Shown: positions 47,892 through 57,383 of the stretch, in pieces
How positions within the stretch are numbered: the first letter of the stretch is position 1
How the letters are laid out: the number at the start of each line of letters is the position of its first letter
Assembly (NCBI RefSeq): GCF_900095225.1
Contig: NZ_LT607415.1
Span: 461,195-525,194, forward strand
Direction: 5' to 3'
Length of the DNA: 64,000 bases
Origin: Pseudomonas sp. UMAB-08
GTDB lineage: Bacteria > Pseudomonadota > Gammaproteobacteria > Pseudomonadales > Pseudomonadaceae
Translations under genes and position numbers: made by a program
The notes under the pieces: generated by a model
Seen by the model: the letters and a program-made list of their open reading frames with translations, nothing else
The model's database searches: none
What the model was told of the DNA's origin: nothing

Positions 47892-48371
47892 ATGAGCGAC
47901 AACCCCATTTTTGAGCGCGCGGTGCGCTTTATTTCGGTGCTCCGGCATTGCCAGGTTCTGGGCATGCGCGTGCACAGCGCGGATACCGACGGCATGACCC
48001 TGGTCCTCCCCTATAGCCCGCACATCGTTGGTAACCCGCAAACCGGCGTTATCCACGGCGGCGCGCTGACGTCGCTGATGGACACCGCCTGCGGGATTGC
48101 CACGCTTTGCGTGCTGCCGGAGTTCGAAGTGTGCCCGACCCTCGATCTGCGCATCGACTATATGCATCCCGCTGAACCACACAAAGACGTCTTTGGTTTT
48201 GCCCAGTGTTATCGGGTGACCACCGACGTTATGTTTATCCGGGGTTTTGCTTATCAAGCCGACCCGCAACAGCCGATTGCCCATGTGGTCGGGACGTTCA
48301 TGCGCATGGGCAAGGGTGCTGCTACAGGCAGTAAAGGGTTGAGCGGCTCGATCAATGGCGGTGCGTCATGA
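47892..48371 (+). CDS. PaaI-family thioesterase (first of a pair)
   Basis: A 159-residue hotdog-fold protein. The signature GNPQTGVIHGGALTSLMDTACG near residues 46–67 is the PaaI/4HBT active-site helix with the HGG turn and a downstream Asp. It would hydrolyse small acyl-CoAs. The start at 47892 is likely; the frame is open to 47823 and the ribosome-binding site is weak either way. The stop overlaps the next gene by four bases. Confidence 0.82.
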   Translation: MSDNPIFERAVRFISVLRHCQVLGMRVHSADTDGMTLVLPYSPHIVGNPQTGVIHGGALTSLMDTACGIATLCVLPEFEVCPTLDLRIDYMHPAEPHKDVFGFAQCYRVTTDVMFIRGFAYQADPQQPIAHVVGTFMRMGKGAATGSKGLSGSINGGAS

Positions 48372-48811
48372 CGATTGATTTCAAGGACCAGGTTCGCCAG
48401 GCCCGTGAGCAGGACAGCTATGAAACGTTGTTCGAGTTGATTCCCTACGCGAGGCTGATTGGTATTGAGTGTTCGCGTCAGGATGATGAGTTGCTGTTTC
48501 GCCTGCCCGCCAACAAGGACAATATTGGTAACCCCCTGTTACCGGCCATTCACGGTGGCGTGATCGCAGGCTTCATGGAGCTGGCGGCAGCCATGCATTT
48601 GCTGGTTACCACCGGATCGGGCTCGGTTCCCAAGATCATCGACTTCTCGGTCGACTACCTGCGAGCCGGTTATTTTCGTGACACCTATGCACAGTGTCAG
48701 GTCTGGCGGCAGGGGCGACGGGTGGCCAATGTCGCTGTTACCGCCTGGCAGAGCACCTCGGCGGAGCCCATTGCCACGGCGCGGGCGCATTTTAAAATCG
48801 AAGAATCGTAG
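48368..48811 (+). CDS. PaaI-family thioesterase (second of a pair)
   Basis: A 147-residue hotdog protein with NIGNPLLPAIHGGVIAGFMELA near residues 55–75, the same HGG active-site layout as its neighbour but with Glu in place of the Asp of the first protein. ATGA overlap makes them co-translated. They may act as a heteromeric thioesterase; the substrate is unknown. It precedes htpG, which has its own heat-shock-type promoter. Confidence 0.82.
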   Translation: MTIDFKDQVRQAREQDSYETLFELIPYARLIGIECSRQDDELLFRLPANKDNIGNPLLPAIHGGVIAGFMELAAAMHLLVTTGSGSVPKIIDFSVDYLRAGYFRDTYAQCQVWRQGRRVANVAVTAWQSTSAEPIATARAHFKIEES

Positions 48812-48828
48812 ATCGGCACGTATAAGCC

Positions 48829-48856
48829 CTTGAAAAATCGGACCCAGCCCCCACTT
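48829..48856 (+). promoter_or_regulatory. sigma-32 (RpoH) type promoter of htpG
   Basis: CTTGAAA at 48829–48835, a 13-base spacer, then CCCCACTT at 48849–48856. This fits the heat-shock consensus CTTGAAA-N11–16-CCCCATnT with one difference. It begins about 60 bases before the htpG ribosome-binding site. Confidence 0.75.
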
Positions 48857-48914
48857 TGATGACATCCCGCCGCTGTGTATGCGGCTTGTGCCATCTGATT
48901 GGAGTTTGATAACC

Positions 48915-50819
48915 ATGAGTGTGGAAACTCAAAAGGAAACCCTGGGCTTCCAGACCGAGGTAAAGCAACTGCTGCACCTCATGATCCATTCGCTGTATTC
49001 CAACAAGGAAATTTTCCTTCGCGAATTGATCTCGAACGCCTCTGACGCTGTCGACAAATTACGTTTCGAAGCGTTGTCCAAACCGGACTTGCTCGAAGGT
49101 GGCGCTGAGCTGAAAATCCGTGTGAGTTTCGACAAGGACGCGAAAACCGTCACGCTCGAAGACAACGGTATCGGCATGAGCCGTGAAGATGCGATTACCC
49201 ACTTGGGCACTATCGCCAAGTCGGGCACTGCTGACTTCATGAAGAACCTGTCCGGCGATCAGAAGAAAGATTCGCACCTGATCGGCCAATTCGGTGTGGG
49301 CTTCTATTCAGCATTCATCGTTGCCGATAAGGTTGAAGTGTTCAGCCGCCGTGCCGGCGTACCTGCCAGCGAAGGCGTGCACTGGGCGTCCAAGGGTGAA
49401 GGCGAGTTCGAAATCGCGACTCTTGAGAAAGCTGATCGTGGTACCCGTATTGTTCTGCACCTGAAAAGCGCTGAAGGTGAGTTCGCCGACGGTTATCGTC
49501 TGCGCAATATCATCAAGAAGTACTCCGATCACATCGCTTTGCCGATCCAGTTGCCGAAAGAACAGGCCGCTGTCGAAGGTGAAGCTGCGCCTGAGCAGGA
49601 ATGGGAAACCGTCAACCGCGCCAGCGCACTCTGGACCCGTCCGCGCACCGAGGTGACGGACGAGGAATACCAGGAGTTCTACAAACACGTTGCTCACGAT
49701 TTCGAAAACCCACTGAGCTGGAGCCACAACAAGGTCGAAGGCAAGCTGGAATACAGCTCGTTGCTGTACGTTCCGGGCCGTGCGCCTTTCGACCTGTATC
49801 AGCGTGAAGCGCCGCGTGGGCTGAAGCTGTATGTCCAGCGCGTATTCGTCATGGACCAGGCTGAGTCGTTCCTGCCGTTGTACATGCGGTTCATCAAGGG
49901 CGTGGTCGACTCCAATGACCTGTCTTTGAACGTATCCCGTGAAATCCTGCAGAAAGACCCGATCATCGATTCGATGAAATCGGCGCTGACCAAGCGCGTG
50001 CTGGACATGCTGGAAAAACTGGCGAAGAACGAGCCTGAGCAATACAAAGGCTTCTGGAAAAACTTCGGTCAGGTCATGAAAGAAGGCCCGGCAGAAGATT
50101 TCGCCAACAAAGAAAAAATTGCCGGCTTGCTGCGCTTTGCGTCGACCCACGAAGACGGCGGTGAGCAAGTTGTGGCGCTTGCTGAATATCTGGCGCGTGC
50201 CAAGGAAGGTCAGGACAAGATCTATTACCTGACTGGCGAAACCTACGCTCAGGTCAAGAACAGCCCGCACCTGGAAGTCTTCCGCAAGAAAGGCATCGAA
50301 GTGCTGCTGTTGACCGACCGTATCGATGAGTGGCTGATGAGCTACCTCAGCGACTTCGACGGCAAGGGTTTTGTCGACGTGGCCCGTGGTGACCTGGATC
50401 TGGGCAAGCTTGATTCCGAAGAGGACAAGAAAGCCCAGGAAGAAGTCGCCAAGGATAAAGAAGGCTTGATCGAACGGCTGAAAGTCGCTCTGGGCGACGC
50501 TGTCAGTGAAGTGCGGGTTTCCCACCGTCTGACCGACTCTCCTGCGATTCTGGCAATTGGCGAGCAGGACCTCGGTCTGCAGATGCGTCAGATTCTCGAG
50601 GCCAGTGGCCAGAAGGTTCCGGACTCCAAGCCAATCTTCGAATTCAACCCGGCCCACCCATTGATTGCCAAGCTTGATACTGAGCAGAGTGAAGAGCGAT
50701 TCGGCGACCTGTCGCACATTCTCTTCGATCAGGCGGCCCTGGCCGCTGGTGATAGCTTGAAAGACCCAGCCGCTTATGTGCGCCGTCTGAACAAGCTCTT
50801 GGTAGAGTTGTCGGTTTAA
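48915..50819 (+). CDS. htpG: molecular chaperone HtpG (Hsp90)
   Basis: A 634-residue ATP-dependent chaperone. The GHKL ATPase domain covers about residues 1–230 with [19 protein letters not shown] and [15 protein letters not shown]. The middle domain has [21 protein letters not shown] and LNVSREILQ. The C-terminal dimerisation domain ends the protein. ATG 48915 is preferred to the open frame at 48879 because [20 protein letters not shown] is the family start. A sigma-32 promoter and a terminator flank it. Confidence 0.97.
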   Translation: MSVETQKETLGFQTEVKQLLHLMIHSLYSNKEIFLRELISNASDAVDKLRFEALSKPDLLEGGAELKIRVSFDKDAKTVTLEDNGIGMSREDAITHLGTIAKSGTADFMKNLSGDQKKDSHLIGQFGVGFYSAFIVADKVEVFSRRAGVPASEGVHWASKGEGEFEIATLEKADRGTRIVLHLKSAEGEFADGYRLRNIIKKYSDHIALPIQLPKEQAAVEGEAAPEQEWETVNRASALWTRPRTEVTDEEYQEFYKHVAHDFENPLSWSHNKVEGKLEYSSLLYVPGRAPFDLYQREAPRGLKLYVQRVFVMDQAESFLPLYMRFIKGVVDSNDLSLNVSREILQKDPIIDSMKSALTKRVLDMLEKLAKNEPEQYKGFWKNFGQVMKEGPAEDFANKEKIAGLLRFASTHEDGGEQVVALAEYLARAKEGQDKIYYLTGETYAQVKNSPHLEVFRKKGIEVLLLTDRIDEWLMSYLSDFDGKGFVDVARGDLDLGKLDSEEDKKAQEEVAKDKEGLIERLKVALGDAVSEVRVSHRLTDSPAILAIGEQDLGLQMRQILEASGQKVPDSKPIFEFNPAHPLIAKLDTEQSEERFGDLSHILFDQAALAAGDSLKDPAAYVRRLNKLLVELSV

Positions 50820-50831
50820 ACACCCGGTATG

Positions 50832-50858
50832 AAAATCCCGCTTCGGCGGGATTTTTTT
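50832..50858 (+). terminator. Rho-independent terminator after htpG
   Basis: AAAATCCCGC-TTCG-GCGGGATTTT with a run of seven T. Confidence 0.93.
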
Positions 50859-50883
50859 ATGTCATTTTCTTTGGAGGTCAGCA

Positions 50884-51612
50884 ATGAGCAACGTGACTGT
50901 TCGTTCAGTGGTTTATCAGATTGATGGCCAGCCCTACGAGAGCCGTTTGGTGTTTGATTCCGGTGATGCGTCCTCGCGTCCGGGTCTGGTGATGGCGCCC
51001 AACTGGATGGGCGTTAGCCAAGGCGCGGAAAAAATCGCTCAGGCAGTGGCCGAGCAAGGTTATGTCGTGCTGGTGGCCGACCTGTATGGTCAGGGCACGC
51101 GCCCGAAAAATGGCGATGAGGCGGGCGCAGCGATGATGCCGCTTAAAAACGATCGGGCATTGTTGCGCAAGCGCATGCAGGCTGCGCTCGACGCATTGAA
51201 GTCTCAGGTCGACGCGCCTGTAGACACCCTCAAGCTGGCGACTTTCGGGTTCTGTTTCGGCGGTTGCTGCTCGCTTGAACTGGCCCGTACCGGCGCTGAA
51301 TTGAAAGCGGCGGTGTCCTTCCACGGCACGCTGGACACATCCAACCCGGCGGACGCAAAAAATATCCAGGGGTCGGTGCTGGTCATGCACGGCGCTTCCG
51401 ACCCATTGGTGCCTAAAGAGCAACTGCCTGCATTCGAAGCGGAAATGAATGCGGCGGGCGTGGATTGGCAATTGCTGAGCTACGGCGGTGCGGTGCACTC
51501 GTTCACCGATCCGGAAGCGAACACGCCGGGCATGATGATGTACGACGCAAAAACCGCCAAGCGCGCGTTTGCATCGATGCATAACTTGCTGGATGAAGTG
51601 TTCAAGGGCTGA
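50884..51612 (+). CDS. dienelactone hydrolase family protein
   Basis: A 242-residue alpha/beta hydrolase. The nucleophile is Cys124 in GFCFGG, with Asp173 in GASDPLVP and His205 in GGAVHSFTD completing the triad expected of dienelactone hydrolases. Classic members open dienelactone in chlorocatechol degradation; chromosomal copies like this, with no aromatic-degradation genes nearby, have unknown natural substrates. GGAGGTC precedes ATG 50884. It ends near a hairpin and a REP sequence. Confidence 0.88.
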   Translation: MSNVTVRSVVYQIDGQPYESRLVFDSGDASSRPGLVMAPNWMGVSQGAEKIAQAVAEQGYVVLVADLYGQGTRPKNGDEAGAAMMPLKNDRALLRKRMQAALDALKSQVDAPVDTLKLATFGFCFGGCCSLELARTGAELKAAVSFHGTLDTSNPADAKNIQGSVLVMHGASDPLVPKEQLPAFEAEMNAAGVDWQLLSYGGAVHSFTDPEANTPGMMMYDAKTAKRAFASMHNLLDEVFKG

Positions 51613-51631
51613 TAACTGAGGCCCTGAAGGG

Positions 51632-51687
51632 CCTGTCGCTCCTACATGGGGTCAGCATCAACGTGTAGGAGCGGGTTTGCCCGCGAT
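51632..51687. repeat. degenerate REPIN
   Basis: A complete REP copy TGTAGGAGCGGGTTTGCCCG begins at 51664. The opposite half CCTGTCGCTCCTACA (51632–51646) is a diverged inverted REP. It lies between convergent genes. AGGCCC/GGGCCT at 51619–51634 forms a further hairpin after the hydrolase stop. Confidence 0.8.
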
Positions 51688-51715
51688 GGCGGAGTATCAG
51701 GCACCCGGATTCAAG

Positions 51716-52576
51716 CTAAGGCAATTCAATCCTTTCCGTTTCACCCGGCACCGTCGGCCAATCACCGGCCGCCCAGCGGGCGCGCGCCTGTTCGATCAGC
51801 GCCGGGTCGCTGGCCACGAAATTCCAGTTGATCCGTCGTGGTCCGTCCAGCGCGGCGCCTCCAATCAGCACGGCATGACATGCGCTGTCAGCGCATAACG
51901 TCACGCGCTCTCCAGCCGGCAGCACGATCAAACTGCGTGCCTCTATCGGCTCGCCATCCAGTTGCGCCTCACCGCTCACCACATACAGCGCCCGCTCTTC
52001 GTGGTCAGCAGGGATCGTCAGCGCAGTGGCGGTTTGCAGGCTGACTTCGGCATATAGCGTCGGCGACAGCACCGGCACCGGGGATGTCAGGCAAAACCCG
52101 CTGCCGGCAATCATCCGAATACAGACGCCGAGGTCATCGCTAACCGGCAGTGTCTGTGCGGGATGATGGCTATAGTGCCCTAGGCCTTGTTCGTGTGGTT
52201 TAGGCAAGGCCAGCCAGACCTGCAGTCCATGCAGGCGTGAGCCGCTGCTGCGCAGCTTTTCCGGTGTGCGTTCGATGTGGGCAACGGCGCTACCGGCTGT
52301 CATCCAGCTTACGTCACCGGGCAGGACCAATTGGTCGCTGCCAAGGCTGTCCTTGTGCAAGAGCTGGCCCTCGAACAAGTAGGTGAGGGTAGACAAGCCG
52401 ATATGCGGATGTTGACGGATATTCATGCCGCTGCCGGCCGGGTAATCGGTCTCCAGCATGTGATCAAAAAAAACGAAAGGGCCGATGCTGCGACATTTGG
52501 CTGACGGCAGCGGGCGCAGAATCGGTTGGCCTTCGACATCTTCTGTGCGGGGCTTGATTACGATCATGAGCGTCAT
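51716..52576 (-). CDS. pirin family protein
   Basis: A 286-residue double-cupin protein. The N-terminal pirin cupin has the metal-ligand cluster HPHIGLSTLTYLFEG near residues 55–70 and HIERTPE near 100, and DVSWMTAG between them. Pirins bind iron; some act as quercetinases, others as regulators, and this one cannot be assigned further. The start is uncertain between 52576 and 52567; the open frame continues to 52603. It is 57 bases downstream of the OsmC gene on the same strand and may be co-transcribed with it. Confidence 0.88.
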   Translation of the reverse strand: MTLMIVIKPRTEDVEGQPILRPLPSAKCRSIGPFVFFDHMLETDYPAGSGMNIRQHPHIGLSTLTYLFEGQLLHKDSLGSDQLVLPGDVSWMTAGSAVAHIERTPEKLRSSGSRLHGLQVWLALPKPHEQGLGHYSHHPAQTLPVSDDLGVCIRMIAGSGFCLTSPVPVLSPTLYAEVSLQTATALTIPADHEERALYVVSGEAQLDGEPIEARSLIVLPAGERVTLCADSACHAVLIGGAALDGPRRINWNFVASDPALIEQARARWAAGDWPTVPGETERIELP

Positions 52577-52633
52577 CTCGGCAAGCAGTGCGGGTCGATG
52601 CACACAGCATACCCCGCCCTGACGTGTACGGCG

Positions 52634-53053
52634 CTATTGGTCGACGGCGGCTTCGGTCAGGTGAGTTTCGATGCTGACTTCAGTCGTGGTCATCAGCTTG
52701 TGTACCGGGCAGCGATCGGCGATGCGATGCAGCAGGGTACGCTGCTCATTGCTCAGCATGCCCTCAAGGGTCAGCTCAACATGCAGATGATACTTGCCTT
52801 CCCGTTCCTGGCTGCTGTCGTGTTTGACCTCGACAGTGACACCCGTCAGCGGGATGTCGTGTTTTTCGGCATACAGTTTGAGCGTCAACGCCTTGCACGC
52901 GCCCAGGGCTGCATCGAAATAATCATGCGGATCAGGCGCGGAGTCTTCGCCGCCGAGGCTTACTGGAAGATCGGTGAGCAGCTTATGTTTGTGATTGATT
53001 TCAATGCTGTGGCGATAGCCGTTGCCGGACAGCGTGTGGACAGTGATGGTCAT
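52634..53053 (-). CDS. OsmC/Ohr family peroxiredoxin-like protein
   Basis: A 139-residue OsmC-fold protein. The two reactive cysteines are in GACKALTLKLYAE (near residue 53) and ADRCPVHK (near residue 115), the usual arrangement for thiol-dependent reduction of organic hydroperoxides. The YhfA/OsmC subgroup rather than Ohr is suggested by the DPHDYFDAALGACKALT stretch. The likely partner is the downstream pirin gene, which is also redox or metal related. Its own start is ATG 53053. Confidence 0.87.
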   Translation of the reverse strand: MTITVHTLSGNGYRHSIEINHKHKLLTDLPVSLGGEDSAPDPHDYFDAALGACKALTLKLYAEKHDIPLTGVTVEVKHDSSQEREGKYHLHVELTLEGMLSNEQRTLLHRIADRCPVHKLMTTTEVSIETHLTEAAVDQ

Positions 53054-53103
53054 GGAAAACCTCTCAGGGATGAAGCGGCGCTTTGCGGTATGGGATCGGC
53101 GTA

Positions 53104-56088
53104 TTACAGCATGAGCAGCTGTTCTATCTCTTGTGCCGAGACAGGCTTGCTGAACAGATAGCCTTGCATTTCATCGCAGCCGTTTTCGCGCAGGAAAACT
53201 TTCTGTTGTTCGGTTTCTACGCCCTCGGCGATCACCTTGAGATTCAGTTTGTGCCCCAATGAAATCACGGCCGTGGCGATGGCTCTGTCATTCTCGTTAT
53301 CGGGAAGGTCGCGCACGAAAGACTGGTCAATTTTCAGTCGGGCAATGGGGAAGCTTTTCAGTGCGGCGAGGCTTGAGTAGCCGGTGCCGAAGTCATCGAT
53401 CGAGAGGCTTATTCCCATCGCCTGCAGTTCCTTCATCTTGGTAATGGCTTGCTTGAGGTCTTGCATGATCAAGCTTTCGGTCAGTTCCAGCTCAAGGTAC
53501 ATGGGGTCCAGCCCGCTTTCCTGCAACGCGTGTTGCACCCGGCTGACCAAGTCCCTTTCGATGAATTGGCGTGCTGAAATATTGACTGAGATGGTGATCG
53601 TGGGCATGCCTGCATCCTGCCAGGCTTTGTTCTGTTTGCAGGCAGTGTGGATCACCCAATCGCCAATGGGCACGATTAATCCGGTTTCTTCGGCTGGCGG
53701 AATAAACTTGATGGGGGAAACCATGCCGAGTGTGGGGTGCTGCCAGCGGATCAGCGCTTCCACGCCGATGACCTGACCTGAGTGTAAATCCACCTGGGGC
53801 TGATACAGCAACAGGAACTCCTCACGGTCAATTGCATTTCGAAGCCCGTCCTGCATGGCAAGCTTGCCCTTATGCTTGCTGTTCATCTCGCTGGTGTAAA
53901 ACTGGTAACTGTTGCGGCCCAGCTCCTTGGCGCGATACATGGCGGCGTCCGCGTTTCTGAGCAGGGTCTCGGTGTCGGTTCCGTCGGCAGGGTAGGTGGC
54001 CAGTCCCATGCTGCAGGTGACGTGGAGTGTGTGCCCGCTGAGCAGGATGGGTTGCAGGATGGCTTCCTGGATTTTTTGCAGGACCGGGGTGATACCGTCG
54101 ACGTCAGAAGGCTGATCGAACAGGATGATCACGAACTCGTCGCCGCCCAGCCGAACGACCGTGTCGGTGCGGCGCACGCACTGCACCATTCGGCTGGCGA
54201 CGGTTTTCAGCAGCTCATCCCCGGCGCTATGGCCCAGACTGTCATTGACCAGTTTGAATTTATCCAGGTCGATGAACACCACCGTTACCCGGCGAGCGCA
54301 ACGTTGAGCGTAAAGGATGGCTTGTTTGAGACGGTCTTCCAGCAGCGTGCGATTTGGCAGTCCGGTCAATGCATCATGGTCTCCCATATAGCGGATGCGG
54401 TTTTCCGTGTGTTTGCGCTCAATCGCGATTCCGGCGAGGTGCGTCGCTATGCCAATCAGCTGCATCTCGATCTCGACGGGGCTGCGCACCGTACGGGAAT
54501 ACAAGGCAAAGGTTCCCAGGACCTTTCGATCATGGGACAGGATGGGTGTCGACCAGCAGGCGCGAAGGCCGTAGGGCGCTGCGATTGATCGATAATCTTC
54601 CCACAGTGGGTCGTGCTCGATATCAGCAACAATCACGGGTTCTCGTCGATACACGGCAGTGCCACACGAGCCGACCTTCGGGCCGATTGCAACCCCGTCG
54701 ATGGCCTGGGTGTAGGTCTTCGGCAGGCTGGGTGCGGCTCCATGCAGGAGGTGCGTTCCCTCTTCGTCCAGCAGGAGGATGGACACCATCATGTCGTTCA
54801 TCTGCGACTCAACCAGATGGGCCAGACTGTCGAGGACCTCCTGGAGTTCGGTACTTTTCGCGATCAGTTCAAGGACGTTACCTTGGCCGGTGCGTACAAC
54901 AGCCTCCTGTTGCAATTGAGAGTTTTGTAAAGCGAGCCGTTCTTTGACGGTGCTCAATTCGGCTGTTTTTCTTTCAAGCTGCTGGCGATCTTTCAGAAAC
55001 TGATTCACGGCACGTGCCATGTCGCCGATCTCGTCCTTCTCCTGCACCTCCATCACCAGCGGCGTATCGTCGATACGCTCCTGCCGTAGCTGGCGGCTTA
55101 TCTCATTCAGGCGCTCGAGCACATGACGACCCATGAATATGCGCGTCACAAACCATGCAAGTATCAGGCTGCCGCCCAGCATGATCAGTATCCATTGCTG
55201 GCTGCGATTGGAGGCTTCGACCAATTCCTGCACGGCTTCCCGGTAGTCTTGGGTGTACGCGTCGGATTGCTCGCGTGCCACCGTCACCAAGGACTCGGCC
55301 TGGCTTTCCAGAGCATCATGAAAGTGCTGCAGAGCGTCGTGCTGACTGATCAGTTTCAGGCGGAGGGAAAACGGATCGTGCGCGTCAGGATCAATAAGGT
55401 CGGACTGCTGTGATTGCAGGGTGGCGACATCGTTTCGCACTGCATCGGGTAACTCGCGTGTCGCATCGGCCTTGCGCATGAAGCGCGTACGCAGCAGTTC
55501 CACCGCATTGCGGTCATTCACGACAGGCAGGTTGTACAGCAGAACCGCCAGCTCCGGGCTGCCTTGAGTTTGAGCGCCGATCAAGCGACCGGTACGATCC
55601 TTCAGGGTGTGTTCGAAGTCGACTTCGGTTTGCAGTACGCCTTCACGCAGTTGAGCCACAATGTTGGCGGTATTGCGAAATAGTTGACTCGACTGATGCA
55701 CGTCAAGTATCGCGACAGCATTGCTCGCGGTTGTCAGCTGAACCACCAGGCGATCAAGTGCCTCAAGCTGTTTGACCGTCTCGGCATAGCTTGAGCGCAG
55801 GGTGTCAAAAGAGGCGGTGGTCAGTAGTTGATCCGTTTGGCGCTCGATCAGCAGTGTGCTTTGCAGCATGTCCTGTCCAGCTTGCATGCGGACCAATCGC
55901 TCTTTGGTCAGCTCTCGGGTGGCGTTGTTTGACGTACGCAAGGCGTAGACCGCTGTCGTGCCGCCCGCCAGGATCAACAGGGCCAGCGCTAGAAAAGCAA
56001 GGATGAATTGAGCGCGTAACGATTGCGGGAGCAGTAGGCGATACACGGCGGTGAGTCTGGAAGTCACATCCACGGTCAGCGGTTCCAT
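53104..56088 (-). CDS. membrane GGDEF–EAL protein with periplasmic sensor, HAMP and GAF domains
   Basis: A 994-residue inner-membrane protein. Membrane helices lie near 27–49 and 299–318, enclosing a mostly helical periplasmic sensor of about 250 residues. A HAMP segment follows at about 320–375, a coiled coil, and a GAF domain at about 405–560. GGDEF is at 648–652 with the RxxD inhibitory site RRTD at 639–642, and EAL is at 777–779 with DDFGTGYSSL near 890. Both enzymatic motifs look intact. Its start overlaps the end of the binding-protein gene by 13 bases, so the pair likely forms a ligand-controlled c-di-GMP switch in the manner of Vibrio NspS–MbaA. Confidence 0.93.
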   Translation of the reverse strand: MEPLTVDVTSRLTAVYRLLLPQSLRAQFILAFLALALLILAGGTTAVYALRTSNNATRELTKERLVRMQAGQDMLQSTLLIERQTDQLLTTASFDTLRSSYAETVKQLEALDRLVVQLTTASNAVAILDVHQSSQLFRNTANIVAQLREGVLQTEVDFEHTLKDRTGRLIGAQTQGSPELAVLLYNLPVVNDRNAVELLRTRFMRKADATRELPDAVRNDVATLQSQQSDLIDPDAHDPFSLRLKLISQHDALQHFHDALESQAESLVTVAREQSDAYTQDYREAVQELVEASNRSQQWILIMLGGSLILAWFVTRIFMGRHVLERLNEISRQLRQERIDDTPLVMEVQEKDEIGDMARAVNQFLKDRQQLERKTAELSTVKERLALQNSQLQQEAVVRTGQGNVLELIAKSTELQEVLDSLAHLVESQMNDMMVSILLLDEEGTHLLHGAAPSLPKTYTQAIDGVAIGPKVGSCGTAVYRREPVIVADIEHDPLWEDYRSIAAPYGLRACWSTPILSHDRKVLGTFALYSRTVRSPVEIEMQLIGIATHLAGIAIERKHTENRIRYMGDHDALTGLPNRTLLEDRLKQAILYAQRCARRVTVVFIDLDKFKLVNDSLGHSAGDELLKTVASRMVQCVRRTDTVVRLGGDEFVIILFDQPSDVDGITPVLQKIQEAILQPILLSGHTLHVTCSMGLATYPADGTDTETLLRNADAAMYRAKELGRNSYQFYTSEMNSKHKGKLAMQDGLRNAIDREEFLLLYQPQVDLHSGQVIGVEALIRWQHPTLGMVSPIKFIPPAEETGLIVPIGDWVIHTACKQNKAWQDAGMPTITISVNISARQFIERDLVSRVQHALQESGLDPMYLELELTESLIMQDLKQAITKMKELQAMGISLSIDDFGTGYSSLAALKSFPIARLKIDQSFVRDLPDNENDRAIATAVISLGHKLNLKVIAEGVETEQQKVFLRENGCDEMQGYLFSKPVSAQEIEQLLML

Positions 56089-57221
56089 AGGCGGCGGTAC
56101 ACATTCCGGTAGCCATTGTCAGGGTCGTACTGGAACTTCTCCCCGCCATCGAGGGTGACGTTGTCGGCATTGACCAGATGAACTGGCGCTACGAATCCGC
56201 TGACAGGGAGTCCTGCAAGGAGTCGGTTCAATTCATCCATCACCTGCCATCCGTGCAGATTCAGCGGCTCGGCCACTGTGACGGTCTGATAAGTCTTTGC
56301 CTGAATGCGCAAAAAAGCGGAAGCACTGCCATCCCCGGCAGACAGTAGATTGAGTCCGTTGCTCGGTATTCCGGCGCTGGCCAACGCTGCAGTCGCGTAG
56401 TCGAAATAGATATCGTTGATGGCCAGCGTATGCGTCCAGCGTTTGCCATACCGCAGGAGCAGTTCTTTAGTAATCGCGGGCATACGCTCGCCACTCTCAG
56501 AGATCGCAATGTCGCGCACTTCCAGCAGGGTGCACCCTTTGCAGGACTGGATGATGTCTTCCATGGCCTTGGCCTTGGCTGTGGCGATGCTGTACCTGGA
56601 GTCCGTCAGGATGACCACGCCAGCGTGACCCATTGATTGCGCCACTGCCGCCAATGCAGTGAGGCGTGCGACCTCCACCGGGTCGGTGGTGACGTTCATG
56701 GCGACAGGTGTGCCCGCAATCGGCCCCGGCTGTGCATCCGCGTGCCAGGCAACGACAGGCACGCCATGGCTGGCAAAGGTTTCCAGTGCCGCACGGTTCT
56801 CGTGTGCATCCGACCCGCACAGGATAAGGCCGTCGGGGTTTGCTGCCAGCGCATCGGCAAAGGCTTTCGCGCGTCCGGCTGACGATCCGCCGCCATCGAA
56901 TATCTTGAGCGACCAGCCCATCACCGCAGCCGCCTCGCGTGCGCCTTGCGCGACACCGACAATTCCGCCATTGCGTAAATCTTCTGCCACAAAGGCAATG
57001 TTTTTGCCCCGAGGGGCAGGAGGGCCGGACTCGGGGCCGCTCCAGTGCGCTTTGAGGGTTGCCTTGGCAACGATCTGCTGTGCCTGGCTGACGAAGACCA
57101 TGGCGTTTTTGCCATCGTCTCTGGCTAGCGGAGCTGGTAAATTCTGGGCATGCCCGGGAACTGCGGCTAAAAGACAGAAGGCTGTAATCGAAGCAATACC
57201 GAGAAAGTAGGATCTCTTCAT
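56076..57221 (-). CDS. periplasmic sugar-type binding protein (LacI/RbsB-like fold)
   Basis: A 381-residue protein with a signal peptide (hydrophobic 5–23, GHAQ cleavage). Two type I periplasmic-binding lobes are visible: KNIAFVAEDLRNGGIVGVAQGAREAAAVMGW, NPDGLILCGSD, GVPVVAWHAD, GHAGVVILTD and LAINDIYFDYATAALASAG. No ABC permease or ATPase is encoded near it. Its gene overlaps that of the GGDEF–EAL sensor, so it probably delivers a ligand signal to that protein rather than feeding a transporter. ATG 57221 was chosen because it starts the signal peptide; the open frame runs to 57287. Ligand unknown. Confidence 0.85.
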   Translation of the reverse strand: MKRSYFLGIASITAFCLLAAVPGHAQNLPAPLARDDGKNAMVFVSQAQQIVAKATLKAHWSGPESGPPAPRGKNIAFVAEDLRNGGIVGVAQGAREAAAVMGWSLKIFDGGGSSAGRAKAFADALAANPDGLILCGSDAHENRAALETFASHGVPVVAWHADAQPGPIAGTPVAMNVTTDPVEVARLTALAAVAQSMGHAGVVILTDSRYSIATAKAKAMEDIIQSCKGCTLLEVRDIAISESGERMPAITKELLLRYGKRWTHTLAINDIYFDYATAALASAGIPSNGLNLLSAGDGSASAFLRIQAKTYQTVTVAEPLNLHGWQVMDELNRLLAGLPVSGFVAPVHLVNADNVTLDGGEKFQYDPDNGYRNVYRRLWNR

Positions 57222-57343
57222 TCGCTTGGGGTCGTTACCGCGTGAGATGCCAGGCCTTGCGCCGACATTGCGATCATATTCTTCCATGGCATTTGGCTAC
57301 GTAGGGAGGTGCCACAAGGTGCTGTGGGTACGAAAAAGCGACG

Positions 57344-57374
57344 AAAAAAACGGCACCCGAAGGTGCCGTTTTTT
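57344..57374 (-). terminator. Rho-independent terminator of fabB
   Basis: On the minus strand AACGGCACC-TTCG-GGTGCCGTT followed by a T-run; it sits ten bases after the fabB stop. Confidence 0.9.
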
Positions 57375-57383
57375 ATGCAGGTG

